In this document: in pieces, positions 8,672 to 17,847 of the stretch
Numbering within the stretch: the stretch's first letter is position 1
How the letters are laid out: every line of letters starts with the position of its first letter
Source of the DNA: Cupriavidus necator
Lineage (GTDB): Bacteria; Pseudomonadota; Gammaproteobacteria; Burkholderiales; Burkholderiaceae
Direction of reading: 5' to 3'
Assembly: GCA_022041995.1 (NCBI GenBank)
Contig: CP074381.1
Span: forward strand, 496,001-560,000
Length of the DNA: 64,000 nucleotides
The notes under the pieces: model-generated
Database searches by the model: none
Seen by the model: only the letters and a program-made list of their open reading frames with translations
Told to the model about the DNA's origin: nothing
Made by a program: the position numbers and the translations under genes

Positions 8672-10630
8672 ATGCAGGAATCGTCGGCGACGACCTTCCC
8701 GCGATGGCTGCTGGCGCACGCCCAGCAGCGGCCGGATCATCCGGCTCATCGCGAGAAGGATCTCGGCATCTGGCAGACATACAGCTGGGCCCAGGCGGCA
8801 CAGCAGGTGAGGGCGCTGGCATGCGGGCTGGCCGCGCTCGGATTCAGGCGCGGCATGAACCTGGCGGTGGTGGGCGACAACCGCCCGCGGCTGTACTGGG
8901 CCATGACCGCGGCGCAGGCGTTGGGCGGCGTGCCGGTGCCGCTGTACCAGGACGCCATCGCCAATGAGATGGTCTATGTGCTCAACGATGCGGAGATCGA
9001 GTTCGCCATCGTCGAGGACCAGGAGCAGGTCGACAAGCTGCTGGAAGTGCAAGCGCAGCTGGCCGAGTCCGGCCGCGCCGTGCGCCACGTCATCTTTGAA
9101 GACCCGCGCGGCCTGATGGACTACGACCATCCGTCGCTGATGTCTTATGAACGGCTGCAGGAGCTGGGCCGCGAGTTCGACCAGGCGCACCCGGGCTTCT
9201 ATGACGAGGCCATCGCCGCCGGCCAGCCCGACGACACCGCGATCATCCTCTATACCTCGGGCACCACCGGCAAGCCCAAGGGCGTATGCCATTCGCACTA
9301 CGGCCTGATCGGCGCGGCGCGCAACGGCTGCGCTTTCGACAAGCTGAGCGCGGACGACGACGTGCTGTCCTACCTGCCGATGGCATGGGTGGGCGACAAC
9401 CTGTTCTCGTACGCGCAGGCGATGGTGGCGGGCTTCACGGTGAACTGCCCGGAATCGCGGGAAACAGTGATGACCGACCTGCGCGAGATCGGCCCCACCT
9501 ACTACTTTGCGCCGCCGCGCATCTATGAAGGGCTGCTGACGCAGGTGATGATCCGCATGGAGGATGCCGGCTGGATCAAGCGCAAGCTGTTCCACTGGGC
9601 CATGGATGTGGCGAAGCGTTGCGGCACCCATATCCTTGACGGCCAGCCGGTATCGCTCGCGGAGCGCGCGCGCTACGCCCTGGGCGAAGTGCTGGTCTAC
9701 GGTCCGCTGCGCAATGTGCTGGGCATGAGCCGCATCCGCGTGGGCTATACCGCGGGCGAAGCGATCGGACCAGACCTGTTCCGCTTCTACCGCTCGATCG
9801 GCGTGAACCTGAAGCAGTTCTATGGCCAGACCGAGACCTGCGCCTATGTGTGCCTGCAGCCGGACGGCAAGGTCAAGTTCGATTCAGTCGGCCCGGCCGC
9901 GCCCGGCATGGAAATCCGCATCGCCGACAACGGCGAGGTGCTGGTGCGCGGCGTGGGCCTGCTCAAGTCCTACTACAAGCGCGACGACGCCACCCGCGAG
10001 GCCATCAACGACGAAGGCTACTTCATGACCGGCGACGCCGGCGTGATCGACGCCGACGGCCACCTGAAGATCATCGACCGCGCCAAGGACGTGGGCAAGC
10101 TGGCCGATGGCTCGATGTTCGCGCCCAAGTACATCGAGAACAAGCTGAAGTTCTTCCCGTACATCAAGGAAGCGGTGGCCTTCGGCAGCGACCGCGACCA
10201 GGTCTGCGCCTTTATCAATATCGACTTCGAGGCCGTGGGCAACTGGGCCGAGCGCCGCCACCTGCCGTATGCCGGCTATGTCGACCTGGCCGCGCAGCCC
10301 GACGTGCTGGAGATGATCGGCGAGTGCGTGAACCAGGTGAATGCAGACCTGGCCAACGACCCGATGCTGGCCGGTTCGCAGGTGGCACGCTTCCTGGTCC
10401 TGCACAAGGAACTGGACCCGGACGACGACGAGCTCACGCGCACGCGCAAGGTGCGCCGCGGCTTTATCGCCGACAAATATGGCGTGCTGGTGGAGGCGCT
10501 CTATGCAGGTAAATCCGAGCAGTTCATCGAGACGCGCGTCAAGTTTGAAGACGGACGCGAGGGCAGCGTGTCGGCCACGCTGAAGCTGGTCAATGCGAAG
10601 CGCCTGCCGGTGGCGGCGCGCGCGGCATGA
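8672..10630 (+). CDS. AMP-forming acyl-CoA synthetase of the long-chain (FAA1) type
   Basis: A 652-residue adenylate-forming enzyme. The ATP-binding P-loop YTSGTTGKPKGV lies at about residues 193-204, the A5/A7 region as FYGQTET near 388 and GYFMTGD near 449. It activates a carboxylic acid with ATP and CoA. The long form, with PGMEIRIADNGEVLVRG, is typical of synthetases linked to branched-chain-type ABC importers in beta-proteobacteria, but the acid itself (fatty, aromatic or dicarboxylic) cannot be decided here. The start follows a strong GGAGGGACAGGAG site. The gene heads the importer operon and its stop overlaps the next start (ATGA), implying translational coupling and an import-then-activate role. 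Confidence 0.9.
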   Translation: MQESSATTFPRWLLAHAQQRPDHPAHREKDLGIWQTYSWAQAAQQVRALACGLAALGFRRGMNLAVVGDNRPRLYWAMTAAQALGGVPVPLYQDAIANEMVYVLNDAEIEFAIVEDQEQVDKLLEVQAQLAESGRAVRHVIFEDPRGLMDYDHPSLMSYERLQELGREFDQAHPGFYDEAIAAGQPDDTAIILYTSGTTGKPKGVCHSHYGLIGAARNGCAFDKLSADDDVLSYLPMAWVGDNLFSYAQAMVAGFTVNCPESRETVMTDLREIGPTYYFAPPRIYEGLLTQVMIRMEDAGWIKRKLFHWAMDVAKRCGTHILDGQPVSLAERARYALGEVLVYGPLRNVLGMSRIRVGYTAGEAIGPDLFRFYRSIGVNLKQFYGQTETCAYVCLQPDGKVKFDSVGPAAPGMEIRIADNGEVLVRGVGLLKSYYKRDDATREAINDEGYFMTGDAGVIDADGHLKIIDRAKDVGKLADGSMFAPKYIENKLKFFPYIKEAVAFGSDRDQVCAFINIDFEAVGNWAERRHLPYAGYVDLAAQPDVLEMIGECVNQVNADLANDPMLAGSQVARFLVLHKELDPDDDELTRTRKVRRGFIADKYGVLVEALYAGKSEQFIETRVKFEDGREGSVSATLKLVNAKRLPVAARAA

Positions 10631-11607
10631 GCGAGGGCAGCAAGATGACGCAAGTAGCCTGGCAAGGCGCGGGGCAGCGCGAATGGGCGGGGACGGCACG
10701 CACGGATGCCAGCGGCACGGGCAGCGGCGGCGCGATCGCCCCGGCAGGCCCGATGTCTCCCGCGGGTCTGGCGGATGACAGCGGCGCGCATCCCGGCACG
10801 CAGCGCGCACCGCGCACCGGCGAGCAGGCGCGCACCGGCGGCGAGGTGATCCTGGACCTGCAGCATATCTCGCTGTCGTTCGGCGGGGTCAAGGCGCTGA
10901 CCGATATCTCGTTCGATGTGTGCGAGCACGAGGTGCGCGCCATCATCGGCCCCAATGGCGCCGGCAAGAGTTCGATGCTCAACGTGATCAACGGCGTCTA
11001 CCACCCGCAGCAGGGACGCATCGTGTTCCGCGGCGAGGAGCGCAAGCAGATGCACCCGACCGCCGCGGCGCGCCAGGGCATTGCGCGCACCTTCCAGAAC
11101 ATCGCGCTGTTCAAGGGCATGACGGTGCTGGACAACATCATGACCGGGCGCAACACGCAGTTCCGCACCGGGCTCTTCGCCCACGCGCTGTGGTGGGGCC
11201 CGGCGCGCAACGAAGAGATGCGCCATCGCCAGAAGGTCGAGGAGGTGATCGACTTCCTTGAGATCCAGTCGATCCGCAAGACCCCGGTGGGGCGCCTGCC
11301 ATATGGCCTGCAGAAGCGCGTGGAGCTGGCGCGCGCGCTGGCGGCCGAGCCCTCGATGCTGCTGCTGGACGAACCCATGGCCGGCATGAACGTGGAAGAG
11401 AAGCAGGACATGTGCCGCTTTATCCTGGACGTGAACCGGCAGTTCGGCACCACCATCGTGCTGATCGAGCACGACATGGGCGTGGTGATGGATATCTCCG
11501 ACCGCGTGGTGGTGCTCGACTACGGCAAGAAGATCGGCGACGGCACGCCGGAAGAGGTCAAGGGCAACCCTGACGTGATCAAGGCGTACCTGGGCACTTC
11601 GCACTGA
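10627..11607 (+). CDS. Branched-chain-type ABC importer ATPase (LivG-like)
   Basis: A 326-residue ABC ATPase. Walker A GPNGAGKSS is at residues 108-116, the LivG-style signature is LPYGLQKRVELA, and Walker B is LLLDEPMAGMN. LivG proteins have a variant C-loop, as seen here, and pair with LivF on the inner membrane. The ABC domain begins only at about residue 74; the first ~73 residues are Gly/Ala/Thr-rich low complexity and absent from LivG relatives I recall. An internal start such as GTG near 10846 would remove them. ATG at 10627 overlaps the preceding stop, and an ATG at 10645 is another option. It works with the two permeases, binding protein and LivF-like ATPase downstream. Confidence 0.9.
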   Translation: MSEGSKMTQVAWQGAGQREWAGTARTDASGTGSGGAIAPAGPMSPAGLADDSGAHPGTQRAPRTGEQARTGGEVILDLQHISLSFGGVKALTDISFDVCEHEVRAIIGPNGAGKSSMLNVINGVYHPQQGRIVFRGEERKQMHPTAAARQGIARTFQNIALFKGMTVLDNIMTGRNTQFRTGLFAHALWWGPARNEEMRHRQKVEEVIDFLEIQSIRKTPVGRLPYGLQKRVELARALAAEPSMLLLDEPMAGMNVEEKQDMCRFILDVNRQFGTTIVLIEHDMGVVMDISDRVVVLDYGKKIGDGTPEEVKGNPDVIKAYLGTSH

Positions 11608-11618
11608 GGCTCTGAACC

Positions 11619-12533
11619 ATGACGTTCTTCTTTGAAATCCTGATCGGCGGCCTGCTGTCTGGCCTGATGTACTCGCTGGTGGCGCTGGGCTTCGTGCTGA
11701 TCTACAAGGCCTCGGGCGTGTTCAACTTCGCGCAGGGCGCGATGGTGTACTTTGCCGCGCTGGCGGTGGTGGGGCTGATGGACAAGGGGCTGCCGATGTG
11801 GGCTGCGGTGATCGGCGCCTTCGTGGTGATGATCCTGGTCGGCATGAGCACCGAGCGCTTCGTGCTGCGCAAGCTGGTCAACCAGCCGCCGATCACGCTG
11901 TTCATGGCGACCATCGGGCTGTCGTTCTTCCTCGAAGGCCTGGGGCCGCTGCTGTTCGGCAATGAAGTGCGCCCGATCAACCTGGGCATCGTCGACGAGC
12001 CGATCGAGTCGATCCTGACCAACTTCAATATCGTGCTGTCCAAGTTCGACATCGCGGCGGCGGCCATCGCCGGCGTCCTGGTGGGCTCGCTGGCGCTGTT
12101 CTTCCAGTACACCAAGGTCGGCCGCGCGCTGCGCGCGGTGGCCGACGACCACCAGGCGGCGCTGTCGCTTGGCATCCCGCTGCAGAACATCTGGGCAATC
12201 GTATGGGGCGTGGCGGGCTTCGTTGCGCTGGTGGCCGGCATGCTGTGGGGCTCGCGCAATGGCGTGCAGTTCGCGCTCACGCTGACCGCGCTCAAGGCGC
12301 TGCCGGTGCTGATCCTGGGCGGCTTCACCTCGGTGCCTGGCGCCATCGTCGGCGGGCTGATCATCGGCGCCTCGGAGAAGCTGGCCGAGATCTATATCCC
12401 GCCGGTGTTCCAGTCGGTGTTCGGCGGCAACTTCGGCGGCATCGAAGGGTGGTTCCCGTATGTGTTCGCCCTGCTGTTCCTGCTGGTTCGGCCCGAAGGG
12501 CTGTTCGGCGAAAAACACATTGATCGCGTCTGA
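11619..12533 (+). CDS. ABC importer permease, LivH-like
   Basis: A 304-residue polytopic membrane protein of the LivH family: the opening GGLLSGLMYSLVALGFVLIYKAS and the following FNFAQGAMVYF are the usual first helices, and the GGFTSVPGAIVGGLIIG segment near residue 235 is the coupling region that contacts the ATPase. About eight hydrophobic segments are visible. It forms the heterodimeric channel with the LivM-like protein. Twelve bases separate it from the ATPase gene, so it belongs to the same operon. Confidence 0.92.
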   Translation: MTFFFEILIGGLLSGLMYSLVALGFVLIYKASGVFNFAQGAMVYFAALAVVGLMDKGLPMWAAVIGAFVVMILVGMSTERFVLRKLVNQPPITLFMATIGLSFFLEGLGPLLFGNEVRPINLGIVDEPIESILTNFNIVLSKFDIAAAAIAGVLVGSLALFFQYTKVGRALRAVADDHQAALSLGIPLQNIWAIVWGVAGFVALVAGMLWGSRNGVQFALTLTALKALPVLILGGFTSVPGAIVGGLIIGASEKLAEIYIPPVFQSVFGGNFGGIEGWFPYVFALLFLLVRPEGLFGEKHIDRV

Positions 12534-12557
12534 CCGACTTCGCACAGGAGAGTTGCC

Positions 12558-13634
12558 ATGTTTTATCGTGAAGCCGGCCAGTTCAAGACCAGCTACGTCG
12601 CCGACAGCCAGATTTTCCCCATTCGCCAGGACCGCATCGGCTTTGCCGTGCTGATGGCCGTGGCCTTCGTGGCGATCCCGTTCGTCGGGTCGGAATACTG
12701 GTTTTCGGCCATCCTGATCCCGTTCCTGATTTTTTCGCTGGCGGCGCTGGGGCTGAATATCCTGACCGGCTATGCCGGCCAGCTGTCGCTCGGCACCGCG
12801 GCCTTCATGGCGGTGGGTGCCTACGCGGCCTACAACTTCCAGTTGCGCATCGAAGGCATCCCGGTGCTGCTGTCATTCCTGCTGGCCGGGCTCTCGGCGG
12901 CGCTGGTGGGGGTGGCCTTCGGCCTGCCGTCGCTGCGCATCAAGGGCTTCTACCTCGCCGTGGCGACGCTGGCGGCGCAGTTCTTCGTGGTGTGGGCGCT
13001 GACCAAGTTCCCCTGGTTCTCCAACAACAGCTCGTCGGGCGTGATCACGGCACAGCGGCTGGACCTGTTCGGCGTCGCCATCGACACCCCGGTAAAGAAG
13101 TACCTGTTCGTGCTGGCCATCGTCACGGTGCTGGCGCTGGCGGCCAAGAACCTGGTGCGCTCGGCCACCGGGCGCGCCTGGATGTCGGTGCGCGACATGG
13201 ATGTGGCGGCCGAGGTGATCGGCATCCCGCTGATGCGCACCAAGCTGCTCGCGTTCGCGGTCAGCTCGTTCTACTGCGGCGTGGCCGGCGCGCTCTACGC
13301 GTTCTGCTACCTGGGCTCGGTCGAGCCCGACGGCTTCTCGCTGGACCTGTCGTTCCGCGTGCTGTTCATGATCATCATCGGCGGCGTGGGCAGCATCCTG
13401 GGCTCGTTCCTGGGCGCGGCCTTCATCCTGCTGCTGCCGATCTTTCTGGACAACGTGCTGCCGCCGCTGGCATCGCTGCTGCACCTGCCCTTTACCAATG
13501 CCACCGTGTCGCACATCCAGCTGATGGTGTTCGGCGGGCTGATCATCTTCTTCCTGATCGTGGAGCCGCACGGGCTGGCCCGGCTGTGGCAGATCGCCAA
13601 GGAGAAGCTGAGGCTGTGGCCGTTCCCTCATTGA
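12558..13634 (+). CDS. ABC importer permease, LivM-like
   Basis: A 358-residue membrane protein of the LivM family, with LGLNILTGYAGQLSLGTAAFMAVGAYA near residues 63-89 (shown here in parts as LGLNILTGYAGQ and LSLGTAAFMAVGA) and the coupling segment GGVGSILGSFLGAAF near residue 276. The hydrophilic first 30 residues are typical of LivM subunits in CoA-ligase-linked importers. The start has AGGAGAGTTGCC upstream. It partners the LivH-like protein. No odd features. Confidence 0.92.
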   Translation: MFYREAGQFKTSYVADSQIFPIRQDRIGFAVLMAVAFVAIPFVGSEYWFSAILIPFLIFSLAALGLNILTGYAGQLSLGTAAFMAVGAYAAYNFQLRIEGIPVLLSFLLAGLSAALVGVAFGLPSLRIKGFYLAVATLAAQFFVVWALTKFPWFSNNSSSGVITAQRLDLFGVAIDTPVKKYLFVLAIVTVLALAAKNLVRSATGRAWMSVRDMDVAAEVIGIPLMRTKLLAFAVSSFYCGVAGALYAFCYLGSVEPDGFSLDLSFRVLFMIIIGGVGSILGSFLGAAFILLLPIFLDNVLPPLASLLHLPFTNATVSHIQLMVFGGLIIFFLIVEPHGLARLWQIAKEKLRLWPFPH

Positions 13635-13725
13635 CGGGAGGGGAGCCTGAGTTACCGCAGTTCCTGTGTGAAGTTCTGAAGCTTACGCATAACGAAACGC
13701 TCCACTGAGGGCGAAGGAGACTGTC

Positions 13726-15063
13726 ATGACCAACCTGATTCGCAATGTGCAACGCGCCGCCCTGGTGGTCAGCGCCGCGGTGGCACTGCTGGCGCCGGCG
13801 GCGCCGGCCATGGCGCAGAGCAACGAGCAGTTCGTGGCGTTGCCAAGCTACCGCGTGGGGCCGTATGGCGCCAACGGACAGTCCTGGTATGGCGGCTTCA
13901 TCGACTACCTCAACTACGTCAACCTGAAGGAAGGCGGCGTCAACGGCGTCAAGCTGTCGTGGGAAGAGTGCGAGACCGAGTACAACAACGCCAAGGGCGT
14001 GGAGTGCTATGAACGCCTGAAGTCCAAGAACGCCACCACCAAGGGCACGGCCTACCACGCTATGTCCACCGGCATCTCGTACGCGCTGGTCGACAAGACC
14101 GCCGCCGACAAGGTGCCGCTGGTGATGATGGGCTACGGCCGCACCGACGCGGTGGATGGTTCGGTGTTCCCGTACGCGTTCCCGCTGGTGACCACGTACC
14201 AGATGCAGGTCTCGGCCATCGTCAAGTACCTGGCCGCGAAGAACGGCGGCTCGCTGGCCGGCAAGAAGATCGTCTACCTGTACCACGACTCGGCCTATGG
14301 CAAGGAGCCGATCGTGGCGCTGCAGGCCGAGGCCAGGCTGGGCAAGTTCAACCTGGTGGAGATCCCGGTGGCGCACCCGGGCAACGAGCAGGGCGCGCAG
14401 TGGCTGAAGATCCGCCAGGAGAACCCCGACTACGTGATCTTCTGGGGCTGGGGCGTGATGAACCAGACCGCGCTGAAGGCCGCGCAGAAGGTGGGCTTTG
14501 CGCGCGACAAGATAATCGGCTCGTGGTGGGCCGGCTCGGAAGAAGACACGGTGCCGGCGGGTGATGCGTCCAAGGGCTACATGAGCGCCACCTGGAACGT
14601 GGCCGGCCGCAACGTGCCGCTGATCGCCGATATCGAGAAGGTGGTCTACGGTGCCGGCAAGGGCAATATGCAGGACAAGAACAAGGTGGGTTCGGTGCTG
14701 TACAACCGCGGCGTCTCGGCGGCGGTGGTGACGGTGGAAGCGGTGCGCGTGGCGCAGGCCAAGTTCGGCAAGGGCAAGCCCATGACCGGCGAGCAGATGC
14801 GCTGGGCCTTCGAGAACCTGAACCTGACCAACGCGCGCCTGCAGCAACTGGGCGCCACCGGCCTGCTGCCCGAGATCAAGACCAGCTGTGACAACCACGA
14901 GGGCTCGGGCAAGGTGAAGATCCAGCAGTGGGACGGCACCAAGTGGGTGGTGGTGTCGGACTGGATCGAGGGCAACAAGAGCCTGATCCACCCGCTGTTC
15001 AAGGCCACGGCGGCGCAGTACGCGAAGGAGAAGGGGATTACCCCGGCTTGCACGAAATCTTGA
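13726..15063 (+). CDS. Periplasmic substrate-binding protein of the ABC importer (LivK-like)
   Basis: A 445-residue protein with a Sec signal peptide (hydrophobic 12-30, likely cleavage after AMA) and the two-lobed type I periplasmic binding fold. It is longer than leucine-binding proteins (about 370) and diverges from them: VALPSYRVGPYGANGQSWYGG at the N-terminus and the long central insert are typical of the subgroup linked to acyl-CoA synthetases. It would deliver the substrate to the two permeases. The start follows GAAGGAGACTGTC. A very stable hairpin after its stop may protect the highly needed binding-protein message. Confidence 0.9.
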   Translation: MTNLIRNVQRAALVVSAAVALLAPAAPAMAQSNEQFVALPSYRVGPYGANGQSWYGGFIDYLNYVNLKEGGVNGVKLSWEECETEYNNAKGVECYERLKSKNATTKGTAYHAMSTGISYALVDKTAADKVPLVMMGYGRTDAVDGSVFPYAFPLVTTYQMQVSAIVKYLAAKNGGSLAGKKIVYLYHDSAYGKEPIVALQAEARLGKFNLVEIPVAHPGNEQGAQWLKIRQENPDYVIFWGWGVMNQTALKAAQKVGFARDKIIGSWWAGSEEDTVPAGDASKGYMSATWNVAGRNVPLIADIEKVVYGAGKGNMQDKNKVGSVLYNRGVSAAVVTVEAVRVAQAKFGKGKPMTGEQMRWAFENLNLTNARLQQLGATGLLPEIKTSCDNHEGSGKVKIQQWDGTKWVVVSDWIEGNKSLIHPLFKATAAQYAKEKGITPACTKS

Positions 15064-15072
15064 TAGCAACCT

Positions 15073-15106
15073 GGCGGGCATGCGGTGCTGGCGCCGCATG
15101 CCCGCC
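15073..15106 (+). other. Perfect 13 bp intercistronic hairpin between binding-protein and ATPase genes
   Basis: GGCGGGCATGCGG (15073-15085) and CCGCATGCCCGCC (15094-15106), loop 8 nt, no U-tract. Placed right after the binding-protein stop, it is likely to stabilise the upstream mRNA or attenuate downstream expression. Confidence 0.6.
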
Positions 15107-15140
15107 TGAGCTGAACCGTCTGACCAACACGAGCCGCACC

Positions 15141-15958
15141 ATGAGCCTTCTGTCCGTCAACAATACCGAAGTCATCTACGATCACGTGATCCTGGTGCTC
15201 AAGGGCGTCTCGCTCGAAGTGCCGGAAGGCAAGATCGTGGCGCTGCTCGGCGCCAACGGCGCGGGCAAGACCACCACGCTCAAGGCCATCTCCAACCTGC
15301 TGCAGGCCGAGCGCGGCGATGTCACCAAGGGCTCGATCGAATATCGCGGCGACCGCGTCGACCAGCTCACGCCAACGACCTGGTGCGCCGCGGCGTGATC
15401 CAGGTGATGGAAGGGCGCCACTGCTTCGCGCACCTGACCATCGAAGAGAACCTGCTCACCGGCGCCTACACGCGCGGCCTGTCGCGCGGCCAGACGCGCG
15501 ACGAGCTGGAAAAGATCTACGAGTACTTCCCGCGGCTGAAGACGCGCCGCAAGTCGCAGGCGGGCTACACCTCCGGCGGCGAGCAGCAGATGTGCGCGAT
15601 CGGCCGGGCCATGATGGCCAAGCCCGCGATGATCCTGCTGGACGAGCCTTCAATGGGGCTGGCGCCGCAGATCGTCGAGGAGATCTTCGAGATCGTGCGC
15701 GGCCTGAATTCACGCGAGAACGTCAGCTTCCTGCTGGCCGAGCAGAACACCATGGTGGCGCTGCGCTATGCCGACTACGGCTACATCCTGGAAAACGGCC
15801 GCGTGGTGATGGACGGCGACGCCGAATCGCTGCGCACCAATGAGGATGTCAAGGAGTTCTACCTGGGCGTGGCGGCCAACGATGCGGACGACGGTGCCGG
15901 GCGCAAGTCGTTCCGCGATGTGAAGAGCTACCGGCGCAGGAAGCGCTGGCTGGCCTGA
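15141..15958 (+). CDS. Branched-chain-type ABC importer ATPase (LivF-like), one frameshift
   Basis: The first part carries Walker A LLGANGAGKTTTL; the second, in another frame, carries the signature TSGGEQQMCAIGRAMM, Walker B ILLDEPSMGLAP and the switch region LLAEQNT. The break is at 15372-15373: restoring one C in the CC run gives RVDQLTPNDLVRRGVIQVME, which is the expected LivF text, and a 272-residue product. As read, translation would end after about 85 residues. Because the same type of lesion recurs through the window, a sequencing error is more likely than a true pseudogene. It is the second ATPase of the importer. Confidence 0.88.
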
Positions 15959-16050
15959 GCCGACGCAAGCCGGCCCAATTTATCCGGCATTGCCACCACG
16001 CGCCGGCGGCGCGGCGGCATGCCGCATCCATTTCCCTGACGCACAGCACC

Positions 16051-17299
16051 ATGCCAGAATACTTCGATTCGCTCGAAACCGCGCGCCGGAAGTCCGCGAG
16101 CAGGCGCTCCTTGCCGCCCTGGCACGCCAGGTGGCCCATGCGCGCGACAACGCGCCTTACTTTGCCGAGATGCTGAGCGGGGTCGATCCGCGGCTGGTGA
16201 CCTCGCGCGCTGCGCTGGCGGCGCTGCCGGTCACGCGCAAGTCGGACCTGACCGCGCGCCAGCGCGCGCTGCCGCCGCTGGGCGGGCTCAACGCGACGCC
16301 GCTGGGCAAGCTGCGCCATGTGTTCCAGTCGCCCGGCCCGATCCACGAACCCGACGGCCATGACGCCGACTGGTGGCGCGTGGCCCGCGCCATGCATGCG
16401 GCGGGCTTCCGCGCCGGCGAGCTGGTCTACAACACCTTCTCCTACCACTTCACCCGGCCGGCATGATGATGGAGACCGGCGCGCACCGGCTGGGCTGCTG
16501 CGTGTTCCCGGCCGGTGTCGGCCAGACCGATTCGCAGGTGCAGGCGCTGGCCAGCCTGCAGCCCACCGCCTATGCCGGCACGCCGTCGTTCCTGAAGCTG
16601 CTGCTGGAGCGCGGCGACGAGCTCGGCACGCCCTGCGCCAGCCTGGCCAAGGCGCTGGTCTCGGGCGAGGCGCTGCCGCCGTCGCTGCGTGCCTGGTTCC
16701 AGGCGCGCGGCGTACGGGTGCAGCAGATGTATGGCACCGCGGATGTCGGCCTGATTGCCTATGAGACCGAGGGTGGCGACGGCTGGGTGGTGGACGAGGG
16801 CGTGCTGGTAGAGATCGTCGAGCCCGGCGGTTCTCGGCCGATGCCCGAAGGCGAAACCGGCGAGGTGGTGGTGACGGTGCTGGGCAACGGCGACTACCCG
16901 TTGATCCGCTTCAGCACCGGCGACCTCTCGGCCATCGTCGCGGAGTCGTCGCAACGGCCCAGCCCGTGCGGGCGCACCAACATCCGGCTCAAGGGCTGGC
17001 TGGGCCGTGCCGACCAGGCCACCAAGGTCAAGGGCATGTTCGTGCATCCTGGGCAGGTGGCGGATGTGCTGCGGCGGCATCCGGAGATTCGCGCGGCGCG
17101 GCTGGTGGTGACTGGCGACCCTGGCGCGGACGTGATGACGCTGCGCTGCGAGGCTACGCGCGAGGATGGTGACTTGCAGCGTGCGGTGGCGGAATCGCTG
17201 CGCGAAGTGATGCGGCTGCGCGGTGAAGTGGCCTTCGTGGCGACGGGCTCGTTGCCGCAGGATGGGAAGCTGATTGAGGATGCGCGGCGATACGATTGA
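16051..17299 (+). CDS. PaaK-like phenylacetate-CoA ligase family protein, two frameshifts
   Basis: With two single-C insertions (CC run at 16079-16080, CCC run at 16453-16455) this reads as a 416-residue adenylate-forming enzyme starting MPEYFDSLETRAPEVREQ. Family marks are LPVTRKSDL, AGMMMETGAHRLG, a YAGTPSFLKLLLERGDE segment, MYGTADVGLIAYE (the adenylate-binding stretch) and the C-terminal RLKGWLGRADQATKVKGMFVHP. PaaK-type ligases form aryl- or acyl-CoA from acid, ATP and CoA. It closes the importer operon, giving it two CoA ligases of different classes. Substrate unknown. Both lesions are homopolymer losses and probably artefacts. Confidence 0.82.
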
Positions 17300-17310
17300 A
17301 GACAAGTCAG

Positions 17311-17335
17311 AGGCCTCGCATGGGCGGGGCCTTTG
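17311..17335 (+). terminator. Terminator at the end of the importer operon
   Basis: AGGCCTCGC (17311-17319), loop ATGG, GCGGGGCCT (17324-17332), one wobble pair, then TTG. The U-tract is short. It lies between convergent genes. Confidence 0.5.
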
Positions 17336-17347
17336 ATGCAGGGCAGG

Positions 17348-17803
17348 TCAGGACTTCCCTCCCTCCACCGGCCGCGTCGGCAGCCTGACCATCCACACAC
17401 TCACCCCCACCGCACAAGCCAGCAACGCCGCCGACGCCAGCGGCCGCCCGCGCAGCAGCCATGCGGTGGTGCCCATCGACACCCACATCATCGACAACGC
17501 CAGGCACTTGGCCCGCAAGGGAATGCTGCGATAGCGCTGCCAGTCGCTGACCAGCGGCCCGAAGCGGGGATGCCCCAGCAGCCATTCATGGAATCGCCGG
17601 GACCCCCGCGCGAAGCATGCCGCGGCCAGCAGCACGAATGGCGTGGTCGGCAGCACCGGCAGGAAGATGCCGATCACGCCCAGCAGCAGGCTGATCCCGC
17701 CCAGCACCACCCACATGGCGCGCAGCGCCTGTTGCCGGCGGCTCAGCGTGGCGTCGGCGTCCGGAGCGGAATCTGGCGGGGTGGCGGGGCTTGGCGCTGG
17801 CAA
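17348..17803 (-). CDS. DUF454 (YbaN-like) inner-membrane protein
   Basis: The conserved part matches E. coli YbaN: GIFLPVLPTTPFVLLAAACFARGS followed by RFHEWLLGHPRFGP, here in about the middle of the protein, then two further hydrophobic segments. Three to four membrane helices in all. The start is uncertain: no in-frame ATG lies between the preceding stop and the conserved domain except the Met just before it (about 17725). I chose TTG at 17803, giving a 151-residue protein with a Pro-rich N-terminus; the longer open frame would run deep into the upstream gene. Function of the family is unknown. Confidence 0.75.
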   Translation of the reverse strand: MPAPSPATPPDSAPDADATLSRRQQALRAMWVVLGGISLLLGVIGIFLPVLPTTPFVLLAAACFARGSRRFHEWLLGHPRFGPLVSDWQRYRSIPLRAKCLALSMMWVSMGTTAWLLRGRPLASAALLACAVGVSVWMVRLPTRPVEGGKS

Positions 17804-17847
17804 TGGATGAATGAAGGGCCGCAACAGCGGCCCAGTGATGGCTTCGG

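Noticed and set aside
15383-15958. A stand-alone half ABC ATPase
   Set aside because: It is the C-terminal half of the LivF-like gene starting at 15141; the two halves join on adding one base at 15372-15373.
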